A stretch of DNA of 64,000 bases from Microbacter sp. GSS18 (GTDB lineage Bacteria; Actinomycetota; Actinomycetes; Actinomycetales; Microbacteriaceae). Positions 19,106 to 32,383 of the stretch are shown piece by piece. Under the pieces are notes generated by a model. That model did no database searches and was not told the origin of the DNA. It saw nothing but the letters and a program-made list of their open reading frames with translations. The translations under genes were made by a program, and so were the position numbers. The DNA lies in assembly GCA_029319145.1 (NCBI GenBank), contig CP119753.1, forward strand, positions 1,612,001 to 1,676,000, in the 5' to 3' direction. How positions within the stretch are numbered: position 1 is the stretch's first letter; every line of letters starts with the position of its first letter.

Positions 19106-19861
19106 TCAGGCGAAGAGCAGCAGCTCGCCGTCCGCACCGTCCCCGATGCGCACGCCCGCGTCGCCCGCCCACGCTGCGAACCCGGAGCGTGATCGGATTC
19201 GTGGCCGCTGCTCGGCGAGCATCCGCACGAGCTCGCCTTTCGCGTGCTTGTTGAAGTGGTTCAGCGCGCGGACCGCTCCCCCGCCGTCGTCCGTGACGAC
19301 GCGCACATAGGCGCTGCGGAGGACGGACGGGACCGGACCGAGCGCCCGATACGCCTCGGAGCGCAGATCGAGCACGAACGCAGGCGCATCGGCGGCGAGG
19401 GCAGCCGAGACGGCATCCGCCCACACCCTCTTCAGGGGCGGGATGCCGGGCAGAGACGTGCCGGCCGCGAGCCGGTAGCCCGGGATGGGATCGAGAGCGC
19501 CGACGGGACCGAACGGCGCCGAGTGGATGAGCACGTGACGGCCGAGCCATCGACGCGCCGCGGCGCCCAGCCCGGCGGCGTCCAGCGCGTCGTAGAGAAC
19601 GCCCGTGTATCGGTCGACCGCGGCCATCGTCGGCGCCGTGCGCAGTGCTGCGTTGGCGGCGACGTCCGGTCGCTGCTTCGCGCTGAGCTTGAGCACGCGC
19701 GCGGCGGCGTCCTCGTCGGCGCTCAGCGCGACGAGGGCATCGGCGACGGCGGCTCGCTGCGGCGCGAGCGCCGCCAGCGCCAGCGTGTCGAACGCCAGCG
19801 GGGCTCCGGCCCCGCCGGGGCGCTTCGTCTCGGAGGGGGGAAGGAGGATCAGCATCGTCAC
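19106..19861 (-). CDS. yaaA: YaaA family peroxide stress protein (UPF0246)
   Basis: The 251-aa protein starts LILLPPSETKR and ends with the family block NHFNKHAKGELVRML. YaaA binds DNA and lowers intracellular iron availability during peroxide stress in E. coli; in actinobacteria its role is assumed by homology. The gene lies downstream of the atp operon on the same strand, separated from it by a terminator hairpin. Confidence 0.88.
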   Translation of the reverse strand: MTMLILLPPSETKRPGGAGAPLAFDTLALAALAPQRAAVADALVALSADEDAAARVLKLSAKQRPDVAANAALRTAPTMAAVDRYTGVLYDALDAAGLGAAARRWLGRHVLIHSAPFGPVGALDPIPGYRLAAGTSLPGIPPLKRVWADAVSAALAADAPAFVLDLRSEAYRALGPVPSVLRSAYVRVVTDDGGGAVRALNHFNKHAKGELVRMLAEQRPRIRSRSGFAAWAGDAGVRIGDGADGELLLFA

Positions 19862-19870
19862 CGGGCATGG

Positions 19871-19904
19871 GAGTGCGCCGCCCGGCGAACCGGACGGCGC
19901 ACTC
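19871..19904 (-). terminator. ATP synthase operon terminator
   Basis: GAGTGCGCCG (19871-19880) and CGGCGCACTC (19895-19904) form a 10-bp stem, with an inner CCGG-CGAA-CCGG hairpin stacked inside. It begins 12 bp past the atpC stop. Confidence 0.7.
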
Positions 19905-19915
19905 TCATATGCTCG

Positions 19916-20176
19916 TCAGGAGATCAGCGCCGCGTTGCCGGCCACGATCGTCAGTTCGTCGCCCTCCATCGAGAGGAAGCCGTCCTGTGCGTTGGCGATG
20001 ACCTTCGACCCCGAGGTCTCGGTGATGCGCACCTGACCCTCGGCGAGGATCGCCAGCACCGGCTCGTGACCGGGCATGAACCCGATCTCGCCCTCGACGG
20101 TCTTCGCGACCACGAGCGAGGCCTCGCCCGACCAGACCTCCGCGTCGGCGGAGACCAGACTCACCATGAGCGGCAT
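19916..20176 (-). CDS. atpC: ATP synthase F1 subunit epsilon, short form
   Basis: A subunit of the central stalk that couples the c-ring to F1. At 86 aa it holds only the N-terminal beta-sandwich; the C-terminal two-helix domain that inhibits ATP hydrolysis in E. coli (139 aa) is missing. The stop is followed directly by the operon terminator, so this is not a frameshift. The ATG is 2 bp after the atpD stop. Typical sequence includes FMPGHEPVLAIL. Confidence 0.95.
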   Translation of the reverse strand: MPLMVSLVSADAEVWSGEASLVVAKTVEGEIGFMPGHEPVLAILAEGQVRITETSGSKVIANAQDGFLSMEGDELTIVAGNAALIS

Positions 20177-20178
20177 GA

Positions 20179-22543
<2,365 letters not shown>

Positions 22544-22563
22544 GATCCCTGTCCGCGCGCGCC

Positions 22564-24198
22564 TTAGCGGCGGCCCTTGACGATCTGCTCCTGCGTCCCC
22601 TCGGCGCCGGCGGCCGCGACCTCTTCGTGGCCGGGCTTGGCGATGGCCTGACCCTTGCCGGAGCGGAACTCGAGGATGAACTCGTCGGTCACCTTGTCGA
22701 GCTCGGCGACGGTGTCGTCGTCGAGGACGTTGGTCGAGCGCAGCGTGTCGAGGATCGACGTGTTGCGACGCAGGTAGTCCAGCAGCTCGCGCTCGAAGGC
22801 CAGCACGTCCTCCACCTCGATGGAGTCGAGCTTGCCGTTGGTGCCGGCCCAGATCGCCACGACCTGCTCCTCGACCGGGTACGGCGAGTACTGCGGCTGC
22901 TTGAGCAGCTCGGTCAGACGCGCACCGCGGGCGAGCTGACGACGCGAGGCGGCATCGAGGTCGGAGGCGAACATCGCGAACGCCTCGAGCGAGCGGTACT
23001 GCGCGAGCTCGAGCTTGAGCGTTCCCGAGACCTTCTTGATCGACTTCACCTGGGCGTCGCCGCCGACGCGCGACACCGAGATGCCGACGTCGACCGCAGG
23101 ACGCTGGTTGGCGTTGAAGAGGTCGGACTGCAGGAAGATCTGACCGTCGGTGATCGAGATGACGTTGGTCGGGATGTACGCCGAGACGTCGTTGGCCTTC
23201 GTCTCGATGATCGGCAGACCCGTCATCGATCCCGCGCCCAGCTCGTCGGACAGCTTCGCGCAGCGCTCGAGCAGACGCGAGTGCAGGTAGAACACGTCGC
23301 CGGGGTACGCCTCGCGGCCCGGCGGGCGGCGCAGCAGCAGCGACACGGCGCGGTAGGCCTCGGCCTGCTTCGACAGGTCGTCGAAGATGATGAGGACGTG
23401 CTTGCCGCCGTACATCCAGTGCTGGCCGATGGCCGAGCCGGTGTAGGGGGCGAGGTACTTGAAGCCCGCCGGGTCCGAGGCGGGAGCGGCCACGATGGTG
23501 GTGTACTCCATGGCGCCGGCCTCTTCGAGCGCGCCCTTGACCGACGCGATCGTCGAGCCCTTCTGGCCGATCGCGACGTAGATGCAGCGCACCTGCTTGG
23601 TCGGGTCGCCCGAGGCCCAGTTGTCCTTCTGGTTGATGATCGTGTCGATCGCGATCGCGGTCTTGCCGGTCTGGCGGTCGCCGATGATCAGCTGACGCTG
23701 ACCGCGGCCGACGGGGATCATCGCGTCGATCGCCTTGATGCCGGTCTGCATCGGCTCGTGGACGCTCTTGCGCTGCATGACGCCGGGCGCCTGCAGCTCG
23801 AGGGCGCGACGACCCTCGGTCGCGATCTCGCCGAGACCGTCGATCGCGTTGCCGAGCGGGTCGACCACACGGCCCAGGTAGCCGTCGCCGACGGGGACCG
23901 AGAGGACCTCGCCGGTGCGCGTGACGGACTGTCCGGCCTCGACGCCGGAGAAGTCGCCCAGGACGACCACGCCGATCTCGTGCTCGTCGAGGTTCAGCGC
24001 GAGGCCCTCGGTGCCGTCCTCGAAGCGCACGAGCTCGTTCGCCATGACGCCGGGCAGTCCCTCGACGTGTGCGATGCCGTCCGCCGCGTCGATGACCGTG
24101 CCGGTCTCGGTGGCCGCCGCGCCGGTGGGCTCGTAGGCGGCGACGAAGTCCTTCAGCGCGTCACGGATGACGTCGGGGCTGATAGAGAGTTCTGCCAT
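22564..24198 (-). CDS. atpA: ATP synthase F1 subunit alpha
   Basis: The 544-aa non-catalytic nucleotide-binding subunit. Walker A is GDRQTGKTA, and [15 protein letters not shown] is the family signature. The C-terminal ~30 residues ([12 protein letters not shown] onwards) extend past the usual end, as in many actinobacteria. It follows atpH by 60 bp. Confidence 0.98.
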   Translation of the reverse strand: MAELSISPDVIRDALKDFVAAYEPTGAAATETGTVIDAADGIAHVEGLPGVMANELVRFEDGTEGLALNLDEHEIGVVVLGDFSGVEAGQSVTRTGEVLSVPVGDGYLGRVVDPLGNAIDGLGEIATEGRRALELQAPGVMQRKSVHEPMQTGIKAIDAMIPVGRGQRQLIIGDRQTGKTAIAIDTIINQKDNWASGDPTKQVRCIYVAIGQKGSTIASVKGALEEAGAMEYTTIVAAPASDPAGFKYLAPYTGSAIGQHWMYGGKHVLIIFDDLSKQAEAYRAVSLLLRRPPGREAYPGDVFYLHSRLLERCAKLSDELGAGSMTGLPIIETKANDVSAYIPTNVISITDGQIFLQSDLFNANQRPAVDVGISVSRVGGDAQVKSIKKVSGTLKLELAQYRSLEAFAMFASDLDAASRRQLARGARLTELLKQPQYSPYPVEEQVVAIWAGTNGKLDSIEVEDVLAFERELLDYLRRNTSILDTLRSTNVLDDDTVAELDKVTDEFILEFRSGKGQAIAKPGHEEVAAAGAEGTQEQIVKGRR

Positions 24199-24258
24199 TG
24201 TCTTCCTTCGTTCGGTGGGGCCTCGGCCCCGAAGTCTCCGCCTGCGGCGGGAAGTCTG

Positions 24259-25050
24259 TTAGCCCGCCAGCCGCTGGCGCAGGTCCGCCAGTCGAGCCGA
24301 CACGCTCGCGTCGATGACGTCGTCCGCGACCTGCACGCGCAGGCCGCCCACGACGGTGGGGTCGATCACGGTGTTCAGCGACACGCCGGTGCCGTAGCGC
24401 TTGGCGAGCGCACCGGCCAGGCGGTCGGTCTGCGCTGCGCTGAGAGGCGCGGCGGCGTAGACGGTGGCCACCGTGCGGCCCCGCTGGTCCGACACGATGT
24501 TCATCGCACGGCTCAGCAGCTGCCGCACCCGCCGCTCGCGGGGGTGCTGCACGACGGATGCCGCGATGAGCGTCGCCGCCGCGCTCGCGCGCCCGGCCAG
24601 CAGCGACTCGACGAGCGTGCCCTTCGCGGACGCCTCGCCCAGCCGGCTGCCGAGCGCCAGCTCGAGCTCGGGGTTCTGGGCGACGGTGCGCGAGAACCCG
24701 AAGAGATCTCCCTCGACGTCGGCGTTCGGCTCGGCCTTTGCGGCCGCGCGCACCGCGAGCTCCTCGATCGCGTCGACGAGGTCGGCCGTCGACGACCAGC
24801 GCTGCTCGACCGCGGTGGTCAGCAGGGCGAGGGTCGTCGACGACACCGCTGCGGCGAACACGTCCGACACGACCCGGCGACGGGCCTCGACGGAAGCCGC
24901 GGAGTCGGCGAGCGCGCCGCTCAGGTGCGACGAGGAGTCGACAGCCCGAGCCGCGGCGAACAGCTCGCTCGCGACCGCGAGGTCCACGCCGGACGCCGTG
25001 GTCAGCGCCGACGTGGTCTTCGCGAGCGCCTGAGTGGTCGCGCTGCCCAT
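24259..25050 (-). CDS. atpH: ATP synthase F1 subunit delta
   Basis: The stator subunit linking F1 to b, 263 aa. It is longer than the E. coli protein (177 aa) because of a duplicated-looking helical N-terminal part, which is usual in actinobacteria. The C-terminal DPTVVGGLRVQVADDVID motif is the delta signature. ATG 25050 shares one base with the atpF stop (TAATG). Confidence 0.95.
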   Translation of the reverse strand: MGSATTQALAKTTSALTTASGVDLAVASELFAAARAVDSSSHLSGALADSAASVEARRRVVSDVFAAAVSSTTLALLTTAVEQRWSSTADLVDAIEELAVRAAAKAEPNADVEGDLFGFSRTVAQNPELELALGSRLGEASAKGTLVESLLAGRASAAATLIAASVVQHPRERRVRQLLSRAMNIVSDQRGRTVATVYAAAPLSAAQTDRLAGALAKRYGTGVSLNTVIDPTVVGGLRVQVADDVIDASVSARLADLRQRLAG

Positions 25051-25601
25051 TACTTCGCCGCCTCGGTGGCCTCGAGCTCCGCGAGGAACCGGTCGACGAC
25101 GGCCTGGGCCTTCTTGTCGTCCGACAGGGTCTCGCCGATGACGCCGCCGGCGAGGTCGAGGGCGAGCGTGCCCACCTCGCTGCGCAGCGACACGAACGCC
25201 GACTGGCGCTCGGCCTCGATCTGCGAGTGCGCGGCGGAGGTCAGGCGGGCGGCCTCGGCCGAGGCGTTCTCCTTGGCTTCGGCGACGATCTTCTTGCCGT
25301 CCTCGCGGGCGGCGTCGCGGATCTCACCGGCCTCCTTGCGGGCCTCGGCCAGCTGCGACGTGTACTCCTCGAGCGCGGCCTCGGCCTTGCGCTGAGCCTC
25401 GTCGGCTTTGGCGATGTTGCCCTCGATGGCCGCCGAGCGCTCGTCGAGCAGCTTCTTCATCCGGGGAAGGGCGACCTTCCAGAAGATGAAGAGGATGACG
25501 ACGAAGCAGACCGCCGACCAGATGATGTCGTACCACGCGGGGATGAGGGGGTTGTGGGTCTCCCCCTCTTCCGCGGCGTACGCGACAAGAGCGTTCAGCA
25601 T
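25050..25601 (-). CDS. atpF: ATP synthase Fo subunit b
   Basis: The peripheral stalk, 183 aa. A single membrane helix (about residues 22-45) is followed by a long charged coiled coil rich in Ala, Glu and Arg. It lies between atpE and atpH, with its stop overlapping the atpH start. Confidence 0.96.
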   Translation of the reverse strand: MLNALVAYAAEEGETHNPLIPAWYDIIWSAVCFVVILFIFWKVALPRMKKLLDERSAAIEGNIAKADEAQRKAEAALEEYTSQLAEARKEAGEIRDAAREDGKKIVAEAKENASAEAARLTSAAHSQIEAERQSAFVSLRSEVGTLALDLAGGVIGETLSDDKKAQAVVDRFLAELEATEAAK

Positions 25602-25629
25602 CCTGTCTCCTTTGGACTGGTGTCAGCGA

Positions 25630-26734
<1,105 letters not shown>

Positions 26735-26836
26735 CGCTGACTCCAGCTTCGGGGCATCGGTGCGGGACCGTTGCGACGATGGTCGGTGAGTCGCGCTCCG
26801 CAGGCGCTCGCGAGGCGAGCGGGCGGGCGCCGGATA

Positions 26837-26842
26837 AGCCTA
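26837..26842 (-). promoter_or_regulatory. Candidate -10 box of the atp operon
   Basis: TAGGCT on the minus strand lies in the 137-bp gap between atpI and atpB. It would give a leader of about 100 nt that contains a CGCTCGC-GAG-GCGAGCG stem-loop (26805-26821). No convincing -35 box is seen. Confidence 0.4.
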
Positions 26843-26871
26843 TCAAATCTGAGAGCCACCCGAGTGCGCGC

Positions 26872-27330
26872 CTAGTCCTCGCTGATTTCGGTGGGCAGTT
26901 CCACGTCGCTGGCGTGCGGGACGCGCATCCGCAGCATCACCACGACGTCGATCGCGAGGGAGGCCAGGACGCTCGCCACGAGGGCGAAGAAGAAGACGGT
27001 GGGCTCGACCCACTCCTGGTCGCGCAGCACGACGAGAGCGACCAGGAAGACGATGAACTTCAGCAGCCAGCCGCCCAGCACGATGCCGAAGAACAGCGGC
27101 ACGTACAGGTCGTCGCCGTACCAGCGGTTGGCCACCAGGATGCTGGCGCCGGTGATCCCGAGGAAGAGGGCGGCGACGAGGACGCCGACGAGCGCGCTCC
27201 ACAGCCCCGGCATGCCGGCGACGGCATACCCGATGATCGCGCCGGCGACGGCCAGCAGCGCGGTGACGCCGGCGGACCACAGCAGCGTCGTGCGCAGGAT
27301 GGGCGTGCTCGAGACGGGTGGGCGGCTCAT
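26872..27330 (-). CDS. atpI: ATP synthase-associated membrane protein (AtpI-like)
   Basis: A 152-aa protein with four hydrophobic segments. Its position directly upstream of atpB matches AtpI (Fo assembly factor) in actinobacteria, although the sequence is poorly conserved. ATG 27330 overlaps the wecA stop by 4 nt. The C-terminal tail is acidic. The name rests mainly on position and topology. Confidence 0.7.
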   Translation of the reverse strand: MSRPPVSSTPILRTTLLWSAGVTALLAVAGAIIGYAVAGMPGLWSALVGVLVAALFLGITGASILVANRWYGDDLYVPLFFGIVLGGWLLKFIVFLVALVVLRDQEWVEPTVFFFALVASVLASLAIDVVVMLRMRVPHASDVELPTEISED

Positions 27331-28499
27331 CGGGTCTCCTGGGTGGCTGGCTCGGGGGTGGACGGTTCCCGGCGGCGCCGGGTGGGGGGCAGCAGCGTGA
27401 CGACGAGGCAGGCCGCGATTCCGACGACGCCGAAGGCGACGCCGGGAAGGTACTCGCCCGGCCAGTCCTGCCCGGTGCCGATGTACATCAGCAGCACCGA
27501 GAGGCCGACCACGGCGGTCCACGCGTAGAAGATCAGCACGGCGTCGCGGTCGCTGTGACCGAGGTCGAGCATGCGGTGGTGCAGGTGCTTGCGGTCGGGG
27601 GCGAACGGCGACTTGCCCGCGCGCATGCGCCGGATGACGGCCAGGCCGAAGTCCAGCAGCGGCAGGAAGACGATGACGATGGGCAGCAGGATCGGGATGA
27701 ACGCACCGAGCAGCTGCGAGCGGCCGAAGGCGTCGTTGTCGCCGATGATCGCGGGGTCCAGCTGGCCGGTGATCGCGATGGCCGAGCAGGCCATCAGCAG
27801 CCCGAGCATGAGCGCGCCGCCGTCGCCCATGAACAGCTTCGCCGGACTCCAGTTCAGCGGGAGGAACCCGATGCACGCCCCGATCAGGACGGCGGCGATG
27901 AAACTCGCCAGCGTGAAGTAGGTGCTCGCGCCGGTGTCGCGCACCAGCAGGTACGAGTAGGCGAAGAAGATCGCGTTCGCGATCAGCGCCACTCCCCCGA
28001 CGAGCCCGTCGAGCCCGTCGATGAAGTTGACCGCGTTCATGACGATGACGATCGAGAAGACCGTCAGCAGGAAGCTGACCCAGCCCGACCACACCGTCAT
28101 GCCGCCGATCGGCAGCGCATAGATCTGCAGCTCCCCGAACCACGCGATGATCCCCGCGGCCACGAACTGGGCGCCGAGCTTGATCATCCAGTCGAGGTCG
28201 AGCAGGTCATCGGCGACGCCGACGACGACGATCAGCGACGTCGCGGCCAGAAGCGCGATCGGCTGCTGCGGATTGGTCCAGATGATCGAGAAGAACGGAT
28301 GCGCCGCGGAGACCGCGAAGGCCGCCACGACGCCCAGATACATCGCGATGCCGCCGAGCCGCGGCGTCGGGGTCTTGTGGACGTCGCGCTCGCGGATGCC
28401 CGGGTAGAGCTTGTACTTCAGGCTGATCCGCCAGATCGCCCACGCCAGGACGAGGGTGATCGTCGCGGTGAAGAGCGCGATGAAGACGTACTGCTTCAC
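27327..28499 (-). CDS. Undecaprenyl-phosphate sugar-1-phosphate transferase (WecA/TagO-like)
   Basis: A 390-aa polytopic MraY-family enzyme. It transfers a sugar-1-phosphate, probably GlcNAc-1-P, to undecaprenyl phosphate at the inner membrane, starting cell-wall polymer synthesis. The sequence shows HKTPTPRLGGIAMYLG, VGVADDLLDLDWMIKL, NAVNFIDGLDGLVGG and FMGDGGALMLG, the family's aspartate-rich and catalytic motifs. The last ~25 residues are charged. GTG 28499 overlaps the sua5 stop by 4 nt. Confidence 0.92.
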   Translation of the reverse strand: MKQYVFIALFTATITLVLAWAIWRISLKYKLYPGIRERDVHKTPTPRLGGIAMYLGVVAAFAVSAAHPFFSIIWTNPQQPIALLAATSLIVVVGVADDLLDLDWMIKLGAQFVAAGIIAWFGELQIYALPIGGMTVWSGWVSFLLTVFSIVIVMNAVNFIDGLDGLVGGVALIANAIFFAYSYLLVRDTGASTYFTLASFIAAVLIGACIGFLPLNWSPAKLFMGDGGALMLGLLMACSAIAITGQLDPAIIGDNDAFGRSQLLGAFIPILLPIVIVFLPLLDFGLAVIRRMRAGKSPFAPDRKHLHHRMLDLGHSDRDAVLIFYAWTAVVGLSVLLMYIGTGQDWPGEYLPGVAFGVVGIAACLVVTLLPPTRRRREPSTPEPATQETR

Positions 28500-29383
28500 G
28501 CGCCGGCGCTGGGCGACGGCGACTGCGCAGAGGCGTCGTCCGTCGCCGAGCCCTCCTCGGTCGGCGTCGTGGCCCGGTCGCCCGCATCTGCGGGCGCGGC
28601 GTCGGGGGCGTCCTCGGTCGTCGCATCGGCGCCGGCCCCGTCGCCCTCATGGGAGTGCTCGTCCGCCTCGGCGTCGGCGTCGCCCTCCGTCGCCGCGGGC
28701 TCGTCCGCGTCGGCGCCCTCCTCGGGCTCGAGCAGGTCGCCCAGCACGCGGCCGAGCGCCTCGCGGTCGATCGCGCCCTCGCGCAGGACGCGGACGGTCC
28801 CCGAGCCTCCCGGCATGAGCCCGGTGGCGTCGATGATCGTCGACGAGATCCCCGTCTCGGTGGGGCCCGCCTCGAGGTAGATCGAGACGAACTCGCCCAG
28901 CATCACCTCGGCTTCGGCCGCCGTGACGCCGGGGGACTTGCCGGTGAGGTTGGCGCTCGAGACCGCGAGCGGGCCCGTCTCCTCGAGCAGTTCGAGGGCG
29001 ATGTGGTGGGCGGGCATGCGCACCGCGACGGTGCCGCGGGTCTCGCCCAGGTCCCACGACAGCGACGGCATCGCGGGCAGGACGATCGTGAGACCGCCGG
29101 GCCAGAACTCCTCCACCAGGCGCTCGACGGGCTCCGGCACCTCGGCCACCAGCGCGCGCAGCGTGGTGACGCCGGCGACGAGCACGGGCGGGGGCGACTG
29201 ACGGCCGCGCCCCTTCGCGTCCAGCAGTCGCTGGACGGCGGTCGGCGAGAAGGCGTCGGCGGCGAGGCCGTAGACGGTGTCGGTGGGCACGACGACCAGC
29301 TCGCCGCGGGCGATGGCCTGGCGCGCCTGGCGCATGCCCGCGAGGAGATTGGCCTCGTCACGGGTGTCGAAGAGGGGGCACAT
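28496..29383 (-). CDS. L-threonylcarbamoyladenylate synthase with acidic tail
   Basis: This TsaC/Sua5/YwlC enzyme makes threonylcarbamoyl-AMP for the t6A37 modification of ANN-decoding tRNAs. The core (about 1-205) has VPTDTVYGLAADAF, KGRGRQSPPPVLV, EFWPGGLTIVLPA and VSSANLTGKSPG. The last ~85 residues are Ala/Asp/Glu-rich low-complexity sequence, not the Sua5 domain. A TAGACT box lies 9 nt before the ATG, inside the prmC end. Confidence 0.92.
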   Translation of the reverse strand: MCPLFDTRDEANLLAGMRQARQAIARGELVVVPTDTVYGLAADAFSPTAVQRLLDAKGRGRQSPPPVLVAGVTTLRALVAEVPEPVERLVEEFWPGGLTIVLPAMPSLSWDLGETRGTVAVRMPAHHIALELLEETGPLAVSSANLTGKSPGVTAAEAEVMLGEFVSIYLEAGPTETGISSTIIDATGLMPGGSGTVRVLREGAIDREALGRVLGDLLEPEEGADADEPAATEGDADAEADEHSHEGDGAGADATTEDAPDAAPADAGDRATTPTEEGSATDDASAQSPSPSAGA

Positions 29384-29395
29384 GTCGCCGACAGT

Positions 29396-30307
29396 CTAGT
29401 CGCGGGCGGGCGCGGGTGCCGACGGGCCGGGCGGCCGGATCGCCGTCGTGACGCGGTCGCGCGTCGTCAGATCGGCATGGGTGGCGGCGGCCAGCCAGCC
29501 GTCCGCGGTCAGCAGCTCGCGGATGGGGCCGCCCTGCCACTCGCCGTGCTCGATCGCCAGGGTTCCGCCGGGGTGCGCCAGACGCATGCCGACGCCGCTG
29601 AGCACGCGCACGACGTCGAGTCCGTCCTCGCCCCCGTACAGGGCGGCCGGCGGATCGAAGAACCGCACCTCCGGATCGCGCGGGATCGCGGCGTCGGGCA
29701 CGTACGGCGGGTTCGAGGCGACGACCGAGACGGTTCCGTCGAGTTCGCCGAACGCCGTGGCGAGGTCGACGAACGCGACGCGGGCGTTCTCGCCGCCGTA
29801 CCGCGCGAAGTTCTCGCGCGCCCAGATGAAGGCGTCCACGGAGTTCTCGGCGGCGACGACGCGCGCGTGCGGCACCTCGGTGGCCATGGCGAGCGCCACG
29901 GCGCCGCTGCCGGTTCCGAGATCGACGGCGATGGGCGAGGCGGATGCCGCGGCGCGGAGCGCGTCGATGGCCACCTGCGCCAGCAGCTCCGTCTCGGGGC
30001 GCGGGACGAAGACGCCCGGCCCCACCCGGAGCTCCAGATGGCGGAACGGGGCCGTGCCCGTGATGTGCTGCAGCGGCTCGCGCGTGGCGCGGCGCTCGAC
30101 GAGCTCCTCGAGCGCGCCTGCCTGATCGGACGTGACGGCGTCGCCGCGGATCGATGCGGCCTGGACGCCGCCGCGGCCGCTGCCGAGCACGTGGGCGGCG
30201 AGGAGCTCGGCGTCGACGGCGGCGTCGGCGATTCCGGCGCGCGACAGCCGCTCGACGGCACTGCGGAGCAGCGCGCCGAGCGCGAGGGAGGGGTCGGGTG
30301 ATGCCAT
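29396..30307 (-). CDS. prmC: Peptide chain release factor N5-glutamine methyltransferase
   Basis: PrmC methylates the GGQ glutamine of RF1/RF2. The 303-aa protein shows the SAM motif VDLGTGSGAVALAMA and the catalytic NPPY motif in VASNPPYVPDA. ATG 30307 is chosen because GGAAGG lies upstream; the longer frame from 30355 begins with non-family sequence. In many actinobacteria prmC directly follows prfA; here about 4.6 kb lies between them. Confidence 0.94.
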   Translation of the reverse strand: MASPDPSLALGALLRSAVERLSRAGIADAAVDAELLAAHVLGSGRGGVQAASIRGDAVTSDQAGALEELVERRATREPLQHITGTAPFRHLELRVGPGVFVPRPETELLAQVAIDALRAAASASPIAVDLGTGSGAVALAMATEVPHARVVAAENSVDAFIWARENFARYGGENARVAFVDLATAFGELDGTVSVVASNPPYVPDAAIPRDPEVRFFDPPAALYGGEDGLDVVRVLSGVGMRLAHPGGTLAIEHGEWQGGPIRELLTADGWLAAATHADLTTRDRVTTAIRPPGPSAPAPARD

Positions 30308-30435
30308 GGGCGCCTTCCACCATAAGCGCTCCCGCGAGCGACACCGTTGCCTCACAGCGTCACAAAGGCCCGTCGGAATAGACCCGCGCCTAGGCTGGTT
30401 GGCCGTCAGCAGAACCGCTCCGGAAAGGCCCCGAC

Positions 30436-31374
30436 ATGACCGGTATCCACTCCGACATCACCTCCGCGTTCGGCAACACGCCGCTCGTCCGACTCAACCG
30501 CATCGCCGAAGGCGTCGAGGGGAACATCCTCGCCAAGCTCGAGTTCTACAACCCCGCCTCCAGCGTCAAGGACCGTCTCGGCATCGCCATCGTCGACGCC
30601 GCCGAGGCATCCGGCGCCCTCCAGCCGGGCGGGACGATCGTCGAGGCGACCAGCGGCAACACCGGCATCGCCCTGGCGATGGTCGGCGCCGCGCGCGGCT
30701 ACAAGGTGATCCTCGCCATGCCCTCGTCGATGTCGATCGAGCGGCGTCTGCTGCTGAAGGCATACGGTGCCGAGCTCGTGCTGACCGATCCCGCGGGCGG
30801 AATGAAGGGCGCCGTCGCCAAGGCGGAGGAGATCGTCGCCGAGACCCCCGGCGCGGTCCTGGCCCGTCAGTTCGAGAACGAGGCGAACCCGGCGATCCAC
30901 CGCAAGACCACGGCCGAGGAGATCCTGCGCGACACCGACGGCAAGGTCGACTACTTCGTCGCCGGCATCGGCACCGGCGGCACCATCACCGGCGTCGGCC
31001 AGGTCCTCAAGGAGCGCGTTCCCGATGCCAAGGTCGTCGCCGTCGAGCCCGCCGACTCCCCGCTGCTGACCAAGGGCACGCCAGGTCCCCACAAGATCCA
31101 GGGCATCGGCCCGAACTTCATCCCCGCGATCCTCGACCAGGGCGTCATCGACGAGGTCATCGACGTCGAGTTCGCCGACTCCATCGCGACGGCCCGCGAG
31201 GTCGCCACGAAGGACGGCATCCTGGTCGGCATCTCGTCGGGAGCCGCCATCTGGGCGGCTCTCCAGGTCGCGGCGCGCCCCGAGGCCGCCGGCAAGAACA
31301 TCGTCGTGATCATCCCCTCGTTCGGCGAGCGGTACCTCTCGACGCCGCTGTTCGAAGACCTGCGCGACAACTGA
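30436..31374 (+). CDS. cysK: Cysteine synthase A, copy 1
   Basis: O-acetylserine sulfhydrylase, 312 aa, a PLP enzyme that makes cysteine from O-acetylserine and sulfide. PLP lysine motif [10 protein letters not shown], the substrate loop [10 protein letters not shown] and the phosphate loop GTGGTITG are intact. A GGAAAGG ribosome site precedes the ATG. It heads cysK-cysK2-cysE on the plus strand. Confidence 0.96.
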   Translation: MTGIHSDITSAFGNTPLVRLNRIAEGVEGNILAKLEFYNPASSVKDRLGIAIVDAAEASGALQPGGTIVEATSGNTGIALAMVGAARGYKVILAMPSSMSIERRLLLKAYGAELVLTDPAGGMKGAVAKAEEIVAETPGAVLARQFENEANPAIHRKTTAEEILRDTDGKVDYFVAGIGTGGTITGVGQVLKERVPDAKVVAVEPADSPLLTKGTPGPHKIQGIGPNFIPAILDQGVIDEVIDVEFADSIATAREVATKDGILVGISSGAAIWAALQVAARPEAAGKNIVVIIPSFGERYLSTPLFEDLRDN

Positions 31375-31429
31375 CACACCCGGCGGCGGGGTCGCTCCCC
31401 CGCCGCCGGCTCCGATCGAAAGGCCGACG

Positions 31430-32383
31430 TTGCCCGGAATCCACGCCGACATCACCTCCGCGTTCGGGGGCACGCCGCTCGTGCGCCTGAACGCGCTGAC
31501 GCGCGATCTGGATGCGGAGGTGGTGGCCAAGCTCGAATTCTTCAACCCGGGCTCGAGCGTGAAGGACCGCCTCGGCGTCGCGCTCGTCGACGCCGCGGAG
31601 GAGGCGGGCGACCTGAAGCCCGGCGGCACGATCGTGGAATCCACCAGCGGCAACACGGGCATCGCCCTGGCGCTCGTCGGCGCCGCCCGCGGCTACCGCG
31701 TCATCCTGACGATGCCCGCGTCGATGTCGAAGGAGCGCCGCACGCTGCTGAAGGCCTACGGCGCCGAGCTGGTCCTGACGGACCCGTACAAGGGCATGAC
31801 CGAGGCGGTCGCCACCGCCGAGCGCATCGCCGCGGAGACCGAGGGCGCCATCCTCGCCCGACAGTTCGAGCACGCCGCCAACGCGGCCATGCACCGCCGG
31901 ACCACGGCCGAGGAGATCTGGGCCGACACCGACGGCGACATCGACTGGTTCGTCGCCGGATCCGGCACCGGCGGCACCGTCACCGGCGTCGGCCAGGTGC
32001 TCAAGGAGCGCAAGCCCGATGCGAAGGTCGTGCTGGTCGAGCCGAAGGACTCGCCGTTGCTGACCGAGGGGCGCGCCGGCGGCCACCGCATCCAGGGCAT
32101 CGGCCCGAACTTCGTCCCCGACGTCCTGGACCGCTCGGTCCTCGACGAGGTGATCGACGTCGAGTTCGACGACGCGATCCGCATCGCGCGCGCGCTGGCG
32201 ACCGATGAGGGGATCCTCGCGGGCATGTCGGCCGGCGCCGCGGTGTGGGCCGCCCTCGAGATCGCGGGGCGCCCCGAGGCCGCCGGAAAGCGTATCGTCG
32301 TAGTGATCCCCGACGCGGGTGAGCGCTATCTCAGCACCGCGCTTTACGCCCACCTGCGCGACACAGAGGAGAAGAGCGCATGA
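31430..32383 (+). CDS. Cysteine synthase A paralogue, copy 2
   Basis: A second cysteine synthase of 317 aa, closely similar to copy 1 over its whole length ([17 protein letters not shown] against [17 protein letters not shown]). The PLP motif [19 protein letters not shown] and GTGGTVTG are intact, so it should be active. Translation starts at TTG 31430 with AAAGG upstream. It overlaps cysE by 4 nt. A tandem duplication is the simplest origin. A shifted substrate preference, for example for homocysteine or other acceptors, cannot be excluded. Confidence 0.92.
   Translation: MPGIHADITSAFGGTPLVRLNALTRDLDAEVVAKLEFFNPGSSVKDRLGVALVDAAEEAGDLKPGGTIVESTSGNTGIALALVGAARGYRVILTMPASMSKERRTLLKAYGAELVLTDPYKGMTEAVATAERIAAETEGAILARQFEHAANAAMHRRTTAEEIWADTDGDIDWFVAGSGTGGTVTGVGQVLKERKPDAKVVLVEPKDSPLLTEGRAGGHRIQGIGPNFVPDVLDRSVLDEVIDVEFDDAIRIARALATDEGILAGMSAGAAVWAALEIAGRPEAAGKRIVVVIPDAGERYLSTALYAHLRDTEEKSA

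Noticed and set aside
28496..28760. Possible frameshift or fusion at the acidic C-terminus of the Sua5/TsaC protein
   Set aside because: The frame is continuous and overlaps wecA exactly by 4 nt; acidic tails are common in high-GC organisms.
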